64,000 nt of DNA, taken from assembly GCA_009841335.1 (NCBI GenBank), contig VXLY01000092.1:1-64000 (forward strand), written 5' to 3'. The translations under genes were made by a program, and so were the position numbers. Under the pieces are notes generated by a model that was given only the letters and a program-made list of their open reading frames with translations, did no database searches and was not told where the DNA came from. The number at the start of each line of letters is the position of its first letter. The stretch's first letter is position 1. Origin of the DNA: Rhodothermaceae bacterium. Its GTDB lineage: Bacteria; Bacteroidota; Rhodothermia; Rhodothermales; Bin80. This document shows, one piece after another, positions 1 through 7,857 of the stretch.

Positions 1-160
1 CTCCCTGAGGATTCTTGATTACCGCATCCCGGCGCTCCCAATCGACTGAATCTAGTGCATTTTCACCCTGTGCAGAGAAAACACGTTTGATGGAAAGGCC
101 ATCCTTTGTAGACTCGGTAGGTGGTGTCGAGGAAATTTGATTGTCGGTCGTCGTCTTCAT
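1..160 (-). CDS. nrdJ: Adenosylcobalamin-dependent (class II) ribonucleotide reductase, N-terminal fragment
   Basis: Only the first 53 codons lie in the window; the gene runs off the left edge. The start is the ATG read from 160 on the minus strand. After a low-complexity Thr/Ser-rich head comes a segment with the motifs IKRVFSAQGE and VDWERRDAVIKN. This matches the usual opening of vitamin B12-dependent ribonucleoside-diphosphate reductases, where an RVF.. block is followed by the W-E-x-R-D-A-V-I motif. The enzyme would reduce ribonucleotides to deoxyribonucleotides with an adenosylcobalamin radical. No Shine-Dalgarno sequence is evident before the ATG. The catalytic part is not visible, so the call rests on this N-terminal signature alone. 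Confidence 0.75.
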   Translation of the reverse strand, partial: MKTTTDNQISSTPPTESTKDGLSIKRVFSAQGENALDSVDWERRDAVIKNPQG

Positions 161-569
161 GGTGAGTCGGGGTACCAGTTCGGTTAAAGGCTCGGTGAGT
201 CGTATCGGATGTCAATTTTAAATTGGGCTACACGCGCCAATTTATTAAAAAGATACTAATTAAATGTCATTAAAGCTATAATATGAGTGGCATATGTAAA
301 ATCTTTCTGATACGGCAATTTCCGGTCTCGTCCAGCTATTAATACACGATTTTGGTACAATATGACCATGCTTGAACGAGATTCAAGACGAATAAAGATG
401 CAAATGCCATTATTGCAATGTTCATTCACAGGATCACACACTTATCCACGCGAAATCCCCATAATGTTTGTGGAAAGCCCGAACCTCGCTCTGAGTGTTC
501 TAGTTAAAACTCGGGAGCGGTACCGGCGGGAGAAACCTAGATCTACGTGAGAATATCTTATTGTAACAA
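161..569. other. Intergenic region between divergent genes
   Basis: About 400 bases separate nrdJ (leftward) from the small gene at 570 (rightward), so both promoters should lie here. The stretch is AT-rich between about 215 and 360. It contains a short inverted repeat: AAATTGG near 219-225, matched by CCAATTT near 237-243. I searched by eye for a cobalamin riboswitch core on the nrdJ side and did not find one. Short open frames on both strands show no family resemblance and are left out. Confidence 0.5.
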
Positions 570-971
570 ATGCGTGATTTTTATGAGCGGAGTGCATACC
601 CAAAACCCTTGGACTTTGAGGTTATGCGTCCCGAATACGAAGAACATGATGATGGCACGGTCACGGCAACAATAACCGTAACGCCCTTTGAAGTGCAAGG
701 CTCCAGTGTCACGGAACCCGGGGCGCGCCGGGCGGCCATCCATGAAGCACACAAAACCTACAAGACCTACCACCCCGGTTACGAAATTCCAAGCCCCTTT
801 CCCGATGAGTTTGAAGATCGGGAAGAGTTTCAGTGGAAGCGCTTGAGTTCTATGGCTCGGGCCACACTCGGTGACTATGCGTTCACGGACCCCGACGGAG
901 AGGAAGATTTTGCCACGATTGAGCAAATGCTGAGTTGGGATGTGCGCCCAGCCCCGTTAGACGACGAGTAG
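570..971 (+). CDS. Small acidic protein of unknown function
   Basis: A 133-residue protein that I do not recognise. It is strongly acidic, rich in Glu and Asp, with many Pro and aromatic residues (for example KPLDFEVMRPEYEEHDDG near the start and FPDEFEDREEF in the middle). It has no signal peptide, membrane segment or cysteines, so it is probably cytosolic. Its 3' end overlaps the 3' end of the convergent tRNA nucleotidyltransferase gene by 15 bases. The opposite strand is also open over much of it, but the antisense translation has no protein-like features. A balanced composition and lack of interruption favour a real gene. Function unknown. Confidence 0.6.
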   Translation: MRDFYERSAYPKPLDFEVMRPEYEEHDDGTVTATITVTPFEVQGSSVTEPGARRAAIHEAHKTYKTYHPGYEIPSPFPDEFEDREEFQWKRLSSMARATLGDYAFTDPDGEEDFATIEQMLSWDVRPAPLDDE

Positions 972-2546
972 ACGTGATTTTAGCGCCATCAGATGGGCTA
1001 ATGCAGCCTGATGGTCTTCGGGGATATCCCCGCCCATGATCTCCTGCTTCAGCGCGTATGCGACGCGTCGCTCGTCCCCGCGCATTGGTAAAACCACCTC
1101 CTCGTAAAGTTTGGCCCGACGAAGCGCGTCGTCCTTGATCTCCGTCATCAGAGCAAACGCGGCAGCGTGTTCATTTGGAATCTTTCCGTCCAGAATAGCT
1201 TCGCGGACTGCATCCTTGATAATTCCAACAGCGACCCCGGCTTTGATACCTACAACTTCCATGATCTCCTGCCCGTCCAGCGGCGGCTGAAAATTCCGTA
1301 AATGATCTTTAGCTTCGACTTCTGCAAATTTTTTCTCCACCGAATCAAATGCCTGCAAGTAACGCTGCACACGATTCGGGTTGCGTGAAGTAATGTCTGC
1401 ACGAACCAGCGTCATCAGGTCTTCAATATCATCCCCGGCATCAAACAGCAACCTTCGGATCGCAGAATCCGTCACTTCGTCATCCACAAGTGCTACAGGT
1501 CGATGATGAAGCGCTACTAATTTTCTGACATAGGTCATGCGCTCGTCCAACGGTAAACGCAGCTTCTTGAACAGCTTGGCGACCATCCGGGCACCGCGAT
1601 CCTCATGACCGTGAAAGGTCCAGCCCGTGCCGGACACGAACCGTTTGGTTCGTGGCTTGGCAATGTCATGAAAGAGTGCAGCCCAACGCAACCAGTATTT
1701 GTCCGGGGAAGCCGTCGCAACCACATTGTCCACTACCTGTAGCGTGTGAAAGAAATTATCTTTGTGACGCTGCCCCGCCACGGTGTCCACGCCACGCAAT
1801 GCACTGAGTTCAGGAATAATCTCGCGCAGAAGGCCCACCTCCTCCAGAATACGCAGTCCGATTGAAGGCTTCGGGCTTTCCACAATCTTGTGTAACTCAT
1901 CCGTTATCCTTTCCTGACTCACAATACCGATACGTTGGGCTTCCTGCCGCATAGCCTTGCGAGTATTAATGCTGACACGGAAATTCAATTGAGCTGCAAA
2001 CCGGGCTGCCCTGATCATACGTAAGGGATCATCTGCAAAGGTGGCCCCAGCCGGTCGAGGTGTGCGAATACGGCCTGCGTCTATATCTACAAGGCCACCG
2101 AAGGTATCTATTAACTCACCAAATGGCAGTTCCCCTGTAAGGCTGATCGCCAACGTGTTAATGGTAAAATCTCTACGGAGCAAATCATCCTGCAGTGTAC
2201 CATCTTCTACAATTGGTTTACGAGAATCTGCTCTATAACTCTCACGCCGAGCAGCCACAAACTCCAGTACGGTGTCTCCTGATCGAACAGCAGCTGTTCC
2301 AAATTTCGGGTAAACATGGGCCATGGAACCATTTAGCCGCCTACTCACCGATTGAGCAAGCCGAATACCTTCACCGTGACCTAAGACCACAAAGTCCAAA
2401 TCCACTGTTGGGCGTCCAAGAATTGCATCCCGGACGAATCCACCAACCGCATAAACGCTAAGCTTCAGGTCCTGAGCTTCTCGCTCCACAACTCTCAGCA
2501 ACTCATACTGAGACCGCGTACGCAACAATTCATCCAGATTGTTCAT
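957..2546 (-). CDS. CCA tRNA nucleotidyltransferase / poly(A) polymerase family with HD domain
   Basis: A class II nucleotidyltransferase of 529 residues that adds or repairs the 3' CCA of tRNA, or acts as poly(A) polymerase. The N-terminal Pol-beta-like domain shows the glycine-rich motif GGFVRDAILGR and the metal-binding D-x-D in VDLDFVVLG. It is followed by the RRDFTINTLA motif and the RNA-binding head (FADDPLRMIRAARF). The middle carries an HD phosphohydrolase domain with the motif FHDIAKPRT, as in the Bacteroidota/Cyanobacteria-type enzymes. The chosen start is the ATG at 2546 (MNNLDELL); the frame is open 14 codons further up, but that extension looks unlike the family. CCA-adding versus poly(A) activity cannot be separated from sequence alone. 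Confidence 0.92.
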   Translation of the reverse strand: MNNLDELLRTRSQYELLRVVEREAQDLKLSVYAVGGFVRDAILGRPTVDLDFVVLGHGEGIRLAQSVSRRLNGSMAHVYPKFGTAAVRSGDTVLEFVAARRESYRADSRKPIVEDGTLQDDLLRRDFTINTLAISLTGELPFGELIDTFGGLVDIDAGRIRTPRPAGATFADDPLRMIRAARFAAQLNFRVSINTRKAMRQEAQRIGIVSQERITDELHKIVESPKPSIGLRILEEVGLLREIIPELSALRGVDTVAGQRHKDNFFHTLQVVDNVVATASPDKYWLRWAALFHDIAKPRTKRFVSGTGWTFHGHEDRGARMVAKLFKKLRLPLDERMTYVRKLVALHHRPVALVDDEVTDSAIRRLLFDAGDDIEDLMTLVRADITSRNPNRVQRYLQAFDSVEKKFAEVEAKDHLRNFQPPLDGQEIMEVVGIKAGVAVGIIKDAVREAILDGKIPNEHAAAFALMTEIKDDALRRAKLYEEVVLPMRGDERRVAYALKQEIMGGDIPEDHQAALAHLMALKSRLLVV

Positions 2547-2701
2547 GGTAACGCTGACTCTAACGCTCTGAGTCCAAAACGTCTCCACAGATTTATATTG
2601 CCTAAATCAGGAAAACCATTGAAGTGTGAAATGACAAGTAGCCGAATGGAATCTCTCGGTTCTCACTGAACCTCAGCCTAAGTTCGCCATAAAATTTGGC
2701 G

Positions 2702-3035
2702 AACCTAGGTCGAGACCGCTGGCTCAGTCCGCCTGAATGTGTGAAGTGGGTAGACCAGCCAGCATCTGGATATCCAAGGTGCCTGGTGCCACGCGACAAA
2801 GAGACCGAATCCAAGCACAAGAAAACGAACTCTGCCCAATCTCTACAACACTCGACCACAGTGGCTTGTTGACGCGCATGCCCGACTCGACAACTTCTTG
2901 GCTGCCGCCTGCAGCTGGCCCGCTGACATTACGGATGACACAACCCTACGCGAACCGCTCATTCGGAACCGTCGTTTATTCTCAAACGAAAAACCATGTC
3001 TCAGCGCGCGTAAACGAAGACCTTTCCGTTTGTAA
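2702..3035 (+). pseudogene. Decayed C-terminus of an MmeI-like (type IIL) DNA methyltransferase
   Basis: The stretch is coding-like in two frames. In the first (2702-2824) it reads a helix like NLRDRWLNPPEW followed by SGYPRCLVPRD. After one extra base in the A run at 2822-2825 the second frame continues with KRTLPNLYNTRPQWL, then AHARLDNFLAAACSWPADIT, and stops at TAA 3033-3035. This order (RDRWL-PPE, GYP-x-x-LVPRD, KKRTLTNLYNxRPxWL, LDxAVxxAYGWPxDL) is the conserved C-terminal end of large class I SAM-dependent DNA methyltransferases of MmeI/type IIL systems. A TAA stop lies at 2690-2692 in the first frame, and no N-terminal catalytic part is present. It therefore looks like a truncated, frameshifted relic. 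The rest of 2547-2701 holds nothing I can name. Confidence 0.7.
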
Positions 3036-3049
3036 CAGACAACGTGATT

Positions 3050-4294
3050 ATGACAATGACCAAAGCAGAACTACTTGAGTTAGTCGCGAACGGTGAGAGT
3101 TCGAATGTGGAATTCAAGCGAGATAATGTGCGTCCGGCATCCTTAGCTAAAGAAATGTCGGCCATGCTGAACTTTGAAGGAGGCCTCATTTTATTGGGAG
3201 TCGAAAATAACGGGAGAATTTCTGGGATGTCTAAGGACCGTCATACTGCAGAGGAGTTGGTCATGAACATTTCACGACAAAATATTCAACCTCCCGTCAT
3301 ACCCGGATTTTGGTCTGTCAGAATAGACGACAATCTTTCAGTCGGAGTCATCAAACTCAATCCAGATAGCCCATCCAAGCCTTACAAGGCGAAAAAAAGC
3401 AACTCTTGGATCACCTATATCCGCGCCGGCAGCACCTCCCGGGAAGCAACGCGTGAAGAAGAAGGCCGACTATACCAATCCGCTAGATTGGTTAACTATG
3501 AAACGAAGCTGGTCCCAGACATGGGCTTGGATGACTTAGATATGGACCGAATTGAGAATTACTTTCGTGTGATCCTTGAACGGCCAATTTCGCGCGATAC
3601 AGAAATGCAAGAATGGCAAAAGATTTTACTTAATTCTGACTTGCTCGCAAAAATAGGTGACAAGACTTGCGCAACCGTTGCGGGGTTACTGCTTTTTGGC
3701 AAAAACCCAAACCGCCGATTACCTCAAGCAGGAGTGATGGCCGTAGCATTTCCTGGTTCTGAGAAAGATTACAACACCATAGACGAAGAGCGAATTTGTG
3801 GACCATTGGTGTCATTATTCTCTAAAAACCGCTCTATAACTGATAGCGGAGTAATTGACCGATCCGTAGACTTTGTAAAACGAAACATGGCCAGCATTGC
3901 TTGGCTTGAAGGTGGACGAAGGCATCTCAAAAAGGCATTCCCGGTTGATGCAGTCCGCGAAGCAATCGTAAATGCCGTGACTCACCGCGACTACGGACGC
4001 GAAGGCACCGATGTTGAACTGTCAATGTATGAGGACCGACTAGAGATTATCTCTCCGGGCCCCCTTCCAAACGGAGTGACCGTGGAAAAAATGAAAGAGG
4101 GCATTGTCAGGGTAACCCGCAATGGGCTCATCAAAGAGGTCCTCCGAAGCTATCGTTATGTGGATCATTACGGAATGGGAGTTCGGAATAGAATTTTTCA
4201 ATCGATGCTGACACACAACGGTACGGTTCCAGATCTCATTGAAGAAGAAGACCGATTTAGGGTATGTCTATGGGCTCCATCCCTACAACCATGA
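3050..4294 (+). CDS. AlbA_2/Schlafen-type DNA-binding plus GHKL-like ATP-binding protein
   Basis: A protein of about 414 residues. The N-terminus (roughly 1-130) is an AlbA_2 (Schlafen-type) domain: ESSNVEFKRD, then SAMLNFEGGLILLGVENNG, then ITYIRAGSTSREA. The C-terminal half carries the HATPase_c_4-like region of this family with FPVDAVREAIVNAVTHRDY, then a D-RLEIISPG block, and ends with a YGMGVRNR motif. Such proteins are annotated as RecG-like or transcriptional regulators and occur in defence and accessory islands. The usual C-terminal winged helix is short or missing, since it ends about 50 residues after the GMG motif. The start is ATG 3050 or 3056; a GTG at 3044 is also in frame. It sits directly after a methyltransferase relic, which suggests a decayed island. 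Confidence 0.8.
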   Translation: MTMTKAELLELVANGESSNVEFKRDNVRPASLAKEMSAMLNFEGGLILLGVENNGRISGMSKDRHTAEELVMNISRQNIQPPVIPGFWSVRIDDNLSVGVIKLNPDSPSKPYKAKKSNSWITYIRAGSTSREATREEEGRLYQSARLVNYETKLVPDMGLDDLDMDRIENYFRVILERPISRDTEMQEWQKILLNSDLLAKIGDKTCATVAGLLLFGKNPNRRLPQAGVMAVAFPGSEKDYNTIDEERICGPLVSLFSKNRSITDSGVIDRSVDFVKRNMASIAWLEGGRRHLKKAFPVDAVREAIVNAVTHRDYGREGTDVELSMYEDRLEIISPGPLPNGVTVEKMKEGIVRVTRNGLIKEVLRSYRYVDHYGMGVRNRIFQSMLTHNGTVPDLIEEEDRFRVCLWAPSLQP

Positions 4295-4374
4295 GAGGCG
4301 ATTAAGGTCATGGGGACTAAAATAAAAACCCGAACTGCCGGCCAGCCAAGAAACCGTTGTACCTAGGTGGCGTC

Positions 4375-4464
4375 CTTTTGTGAATTCATTTGTAGATCCA
4401 AGACTCCTCCCACCGACTTCCCCCTCTCTGCTCCGCCTCAATGAATTCAACTTTTCACAAAAGA
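4375..4464. repeat. Interrupted inverted repeat between convergent genes
   Basis: The left arm CTTTTGTGAATTCAT (4375-4389) can pair with two blocks on the right: ATGAA at 4441-4445 and TTCACAAAAG at 4455-4464. The outer 10 bp pairing is perfect. It lies in the 282-base gap between the AlbA-type gene and the convergent GH5 gene, so a transcript from either side could fold here. There is no clear T tract, so a terminator role is only a guess. Nothing else is seen in the gap. Confidence 0.4.
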
Positions 4465-4576
4465 ACTTTAGGAAAGCTGCGACTGTAAACGTATTGTCTG
4501 CGGCTTTGAAATGTTTTGACGTTAGACGATGGGAATCCCCGCCAAGACTCCGGCCCGGCCTGGATCTGGCACTGAC

Positions 4577-7219
4577 CTATTTAGTGGCCACGAGTGGCCG
4601 TGTAATGGTCTTAGACAACCCCGGCCCATCAAGCATTAACCGCAAAACGTAAACTCCTGGAGCCAACGCCAGACCCGGCATTGATATCTCGTGACTCCCC
4701 GCGCTGTAGGCCGCTTCATCCGCCTGATACACCTGACGTCCTAGCACGTCATAGAGCACGGCCACCGCCGTTACCGGTTCCGGTGTAGAAAACGATATAT
4801 GCACAACCTCTGTAAACGGATTTGGGTATGTAGCAAGCAACTCGGGTTCGGCTGGTATCTCATCAGCTTCCCGCTGAGTGGTAGACACGAGGCGGAAGGT
4901 CATTCGGTTCAGATTGACCTCTCGATCTGCAAAACTTACCCGAAGGATACGCTGAGTGCCGGCCGTTAGCTCAGGCGTGCGTGTCTGTTTCGTAACCCAC
5001 TGCTGCCAACCACCCGTATTGCCTATTTCCACCTCTCCGATACGATCTCCATCAAGAGAAAAGATGATGTCAGGACCAGTCCGATCCCCCCCGCTCTGGC
5101 TGGCGCCACGAACATCAATTTCGTAGACTCCATCATGCAAAATATCCACAGTGAACTCCAGCCATTCAAAACGCTCAGTGAACCCCACGTTGTAAGCAAA
5201 TCCATTTGGATCCGTAGATGGCTCAATATCTACACCATCATTGCGGTAGTTGCGCCCACTGTTGCCTCCTCCAGGGTTTCCCGTAACCGCCCAGTGATCA
5301 GAATCTTGGTACGACACTCCCAGATTCCCAAGATCGTAGTCCGCAGCATTGATGATACCCGGAACCTCATGCTCTTTGAATGGCTTTTGTACCGTTCCAT
5401 AATCAGGATCAAAAAGCGCAGCCAATAAGCCGCGATTAACGCGAGCGGAATCCAAATCCAGATATTTGGCCATCTCCATGAGCCCTCTGTAGGCAGCTTC
5501 ACCAGAAGGCTCTGGGCCGTCACCGCGCCAGTATCTAATTACGGCCTCATAGCCGGGGGCAAACGGTGCACTGAGCGGGCTCGTCGTAGTTTCGATTTTT
5601 TTATGCGTCCACCAATTAATCCCAATACGATGCTCCTCTGTTAGCTTCGTGAGTGCAAAGAACCAGGAATTCGAGTTTTCACCCGTCTCGCCCAGATAGA
5701 GGGGGACCTGATCCTCTTCCCTCATACTCAGAATGTAGTTGATGGCGCCCTGATCGGGTCCCTTCCAGTAATGATGAAATGTGTAGACTATATTCTCTTT
5801 TTGCGTCGGAATACTGCGCAGATGTTCGTCAAATGACGTCGCCCACCAATTGCCTTCCAGGAAAAACAGGTGATTGGGAGAGATCGGTTGGACTGCGTTG
5901 ATGATCCGGGCATACAGATCGGCCAAGCTTGAAGCGATTTCGTCGGGAACCGTTGGCTCGTTAATCAGATCGTACCCGATGATCAGGGGATCGTCATTGT
6001 AGCGTCTGGCAATTTCACGCCAGATTTTGATTGTCTGCGGCCAATACTTGTCTGGTTCAGTCCAAAGCCGCGCCTCACCATCACTGTCCGAAATCCCTCC
6101 TTCATTCTGGGCACCTGGCGCCGCGTGCATGTCAAGAATCACATATACTTCATGCCTTCGACACCACTCCAGAAACGTATCCAGTAGCTCAAAACCGTCC
6201 TCCTGCCATGCATCAAGATCAGGATCGTAAAACAATCGGTAATGAAAGGGCAGTCGTACATGATCGAACCCCCACTCCCTGATTTTGGCAATATCCTTCT
6301 CTTGCACGTACTTCTCCCTGAACAGCCGAAAGAATTCGTCCGTGCTCCGTTCACCAATGAGATCAATCATTTGGTTCCGTATTCCGGTGGGACCATCCGT
6401 TGGCTGGCTCCTTGTCGATATGTGGAGCATGTAGCCTTCCGGCAGTAGCCAGCCGCCAAGCCCCATACCCTTGATTACCACAGGCTGTCCGTTCACATCC
6501 AGAATCTCCGTTCTGTCAACGCTGAAATAACCGGCCGAAGGAAGATCTATCTTTTTCAGTTCAAAGCGGAATGTGCCTACCGGTGTAACAACCCCATTCA
6601 CGAGGAAGGGCGCTTCTTCTATTCGTCTGATCTGCTCTCTCGGGCTGGTAGGTCGATTCGGTGATGTGTAGTCGGATCCACTGTCAGTTCCCGCATCGTA
6701 AACGAACAGATCTATTTCCAGCGTATCAATCCAGTTCATATCCTCATCCAGCATATTCAGACCGGACACGCCAACAAACCAGTCGGGACTTGGAGCAAGC
6801 ATTGATGTAACCGTCACAGAGCTCCAGGGCGGACGGATCTCGAAAGTTGTTTTTCGAACACCTGGGGAATTGACCCCGGACGCGTCTATGATGTAGTCCG
6901 CATTTGATGCGCCTTTCGCCTGGTTGATTTCGCTGCGGAGCGCACCCTTGGCCCCAAGCTCAGCCATCTGTTTGATGCCCTCTGTCGCAACTTCCCCAGT
7001 ACGCCAGAAGTGCACCGCATCATTGTGAGTCGTTCCAATTAACCCGGAAAAATGAGGATTGGGAGGAAAACCACTAGGATGTGTCGAGGCACTCCAGGTC
7101 GGAGTAAACGTGAGTTCATAGGTAGCCGTACCCTGTGCCATCACTACGGATGCGGCCAGAAGCGTGCAGGCAAAAAAGCAGGCCGAATACCTTTGAACTA
7201 CGAGTAAGAATCTGACCAT
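4577..7219 (-). CDS. Secreted Spondin_N - GH5 glycoside hydrolase - CBM6-like - T9SS sorting protein
   Basis: An 880-residue secreted protein. The chosen start (ATG at 7219) gives a signal peptide ending near VVMAQ. Residues about 31-220 form a Spondin_N domain: TYELTFTPTWSASTHP, HFSGLIGTTHN, APSPDWFVGVSGLNMLD and DAGTDSGSDYTSPN. Residues about 235-600 are a GH5 (cellulase-type) barrel with KGMGLGGWLLPEG, VRLPFHYRLF and VILDMHAAPGAQN. Its acid/base Glu is in YDLINEPTVP (about 422) and its nucleophile Glu in LYLGETGE (about 510). About 620-775 is a CBM6-like beta-sandwich (EVPGIINAADYD to RILRVSF). The last 80 residues are a type A T9SS tail beginning ATYPNPFTE and containing YDVLGRQVY. It probably acts on a beta-glucan-type polysaccharide at the surface or outside the cell. 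The Spondin_N/GH5 pairing is unusual. Confidence 0.9.
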   Translation of the reverse strand: MVRFLLVVQRYSACFFACTLLAASVVMAQGTATYELTFTPTWSASTHPSGFPPNPHFSGLIGTTHNDAVHFWRTGEVATEGIKQMAELGAKGALRSEINQAKGASNADYIIDASGVNSPGVRKTTFEIRPPWSSVTVTSMLAPSPDWFVGVSGLNMLDEDMNWIDTLEIDLFVYDAGTDSGSDYTSPNRPTSPREQIRRIEEAPFLVNGVVTPVGTFRFELKKIDLPSAGYFSVDRTEILDVNGQPVVIKGMGLGGWLLPEGYMLHISTRSQPTDGPTGIRNQMIDLIGERSTDEFFRLFREKYVQEKDIAKIREWGFDHVRLPFHYRLFYDPDLDAWQEDGFELLDTFLEWCRRHEVYVILDMHAAPGAQNEGGISDSDGEARLWTEPDKYWPQTIKIWREIARRYNDDPLIIGYDLINEPTVPDEIASSLADLYARIINAVQPISPNHLFFLEGNWWATSFDEHLRSIPTQKENIVYTFHHYWKGPDQGAINYILSMREEDQVPLYLGETGENSNSWFFALTKLTEEHRIGINWWTHKKIETTTSPLSAPFAPGYEAVIRYWRGDGPEPSGEAAYRGLMEMAKYLDLDSARVNRGLLAALFDPDYGTVQKPFKEHEVPGIINAADYDLGNLGVSYQDSDHWAVTGNPGGGNSGRNYRNDGVDIEPSTDPNGFAYNVGFTERFEWLEFTVDILHDGVYEIDVRGASQSGGDRTGPDIIFSLDGDRIGEVEIGNTGGWQQWVTKQTRTPELTAGTQRILRVSFADREVNLNRMTFRLVSTTQREADEIPAEPELLATYPNPFTEVVHISFSTPEPVTAVAVLYDVLGRQVYQADEAAYSAGSHEISMPGLALAPGVYVLRLMLDGPGLSKTITRPLVATK

Positions 7220-7428
7220 CGCACACAAGGTGTCTGTGGTTTGTTCTGCCCCCCGGTTAAATTTACGGGCCATACCCGTCAGTGGATACACAATCTGAAA
7301 GCAATAGTTCAAATGATCTGACGGGCAAAAAGCGTGCCCAACAATACGGGCACCTTGCAATTACATCTGAAAGTTAGCAATTGGCTACAACAGAAACGTC
7401 CCCGCTGACGGACACCATCTATTGTGGC

Positions 7429-7788
7429 TCAGGACCGATCAATCCAGTCAGGTATAGGAGTAACCGTTTCCTCTGGATCTGGGCCCGGATCGGACCACCC
7501 CATCTCGCCAACGGTCATTAACGGCCTAAGTGTCATATCATGCTCCACAAGAATTTGGCAAGCGAGCCTCACCTCCCCAAGCAAGTCGCGGTCTGCCAAC
7601 TTTTCCTTCTCCGCTCTAGAAATGATCCCTGGCTCCCCCTCAGTAATCTCTACTCGACAAGTTGTACAGCGCGCATATCCACCACAACGGTGTCCAATAT
7701 CAACTCCATGGGCTTCCAACGCATTAACCAACCGCTGTCCTTCTTCAATTTCATAAATTCCATACCCGGAGACCGTTATCTTTGGCAT
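7429..7788 (-). CDS. 2Fe-2S ferredoxin-like protein
   Basis: A 119-residue protein starting MPKITVSGYG at 7788; the in-frame extension to 7845 is not family-like. The plant/adrenodoxin-type 2Fe-2S cluster motif is present: C-G-G-Y-A-R-C-T-T-C, then a fourth Cys in VRLACQ. This is the spacing of C-x5-C-x2-C plus a distal C. The N-terminal half has the ferredoxin beta-grasp pattern with a GQRLVNALEAHGVDIG segment before the cluster. It is a soluble one-electron carrier; the partner cannot be inferred from neighbours. It is divergent from the beta-lactamase-fold lipoprotein, with about 70 bases between the starts. Confidence 0.9.
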   Translation of the reverse strand: MPKITVSGYGIYEIEEGQRLVNALEAHGVDIGHRCGGYARCTTCRVEITEGEPGIISRAEKEKLADRDLLGEVRLACQILVEHDMTLRPLMTVGEMGWSDPGPDPEETVTPIPDWIDRS

Positions 7789-7857
7789 CAACTCTAAAAG
7801 TTTTGTGAACGAACCCGGCCCAAATATACCACTATCTCGGCGCATATCGAATTAACC

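Noticed and set aside
441-449. DnaA-box-like TTATCCACG
   Set aside because: A single near match with no cluster of boxes, AT-rich unwinding element or dnaA/dnaN neighbour; not evidence for an origin.
161-569. Possible cobalamin riboswitch ahead of the B12-dependent reductase
   Set aside because: Neither the B12-box-like core nor a matching fold was seen by eye on the minus strand; a covariance-model scan would settle it.
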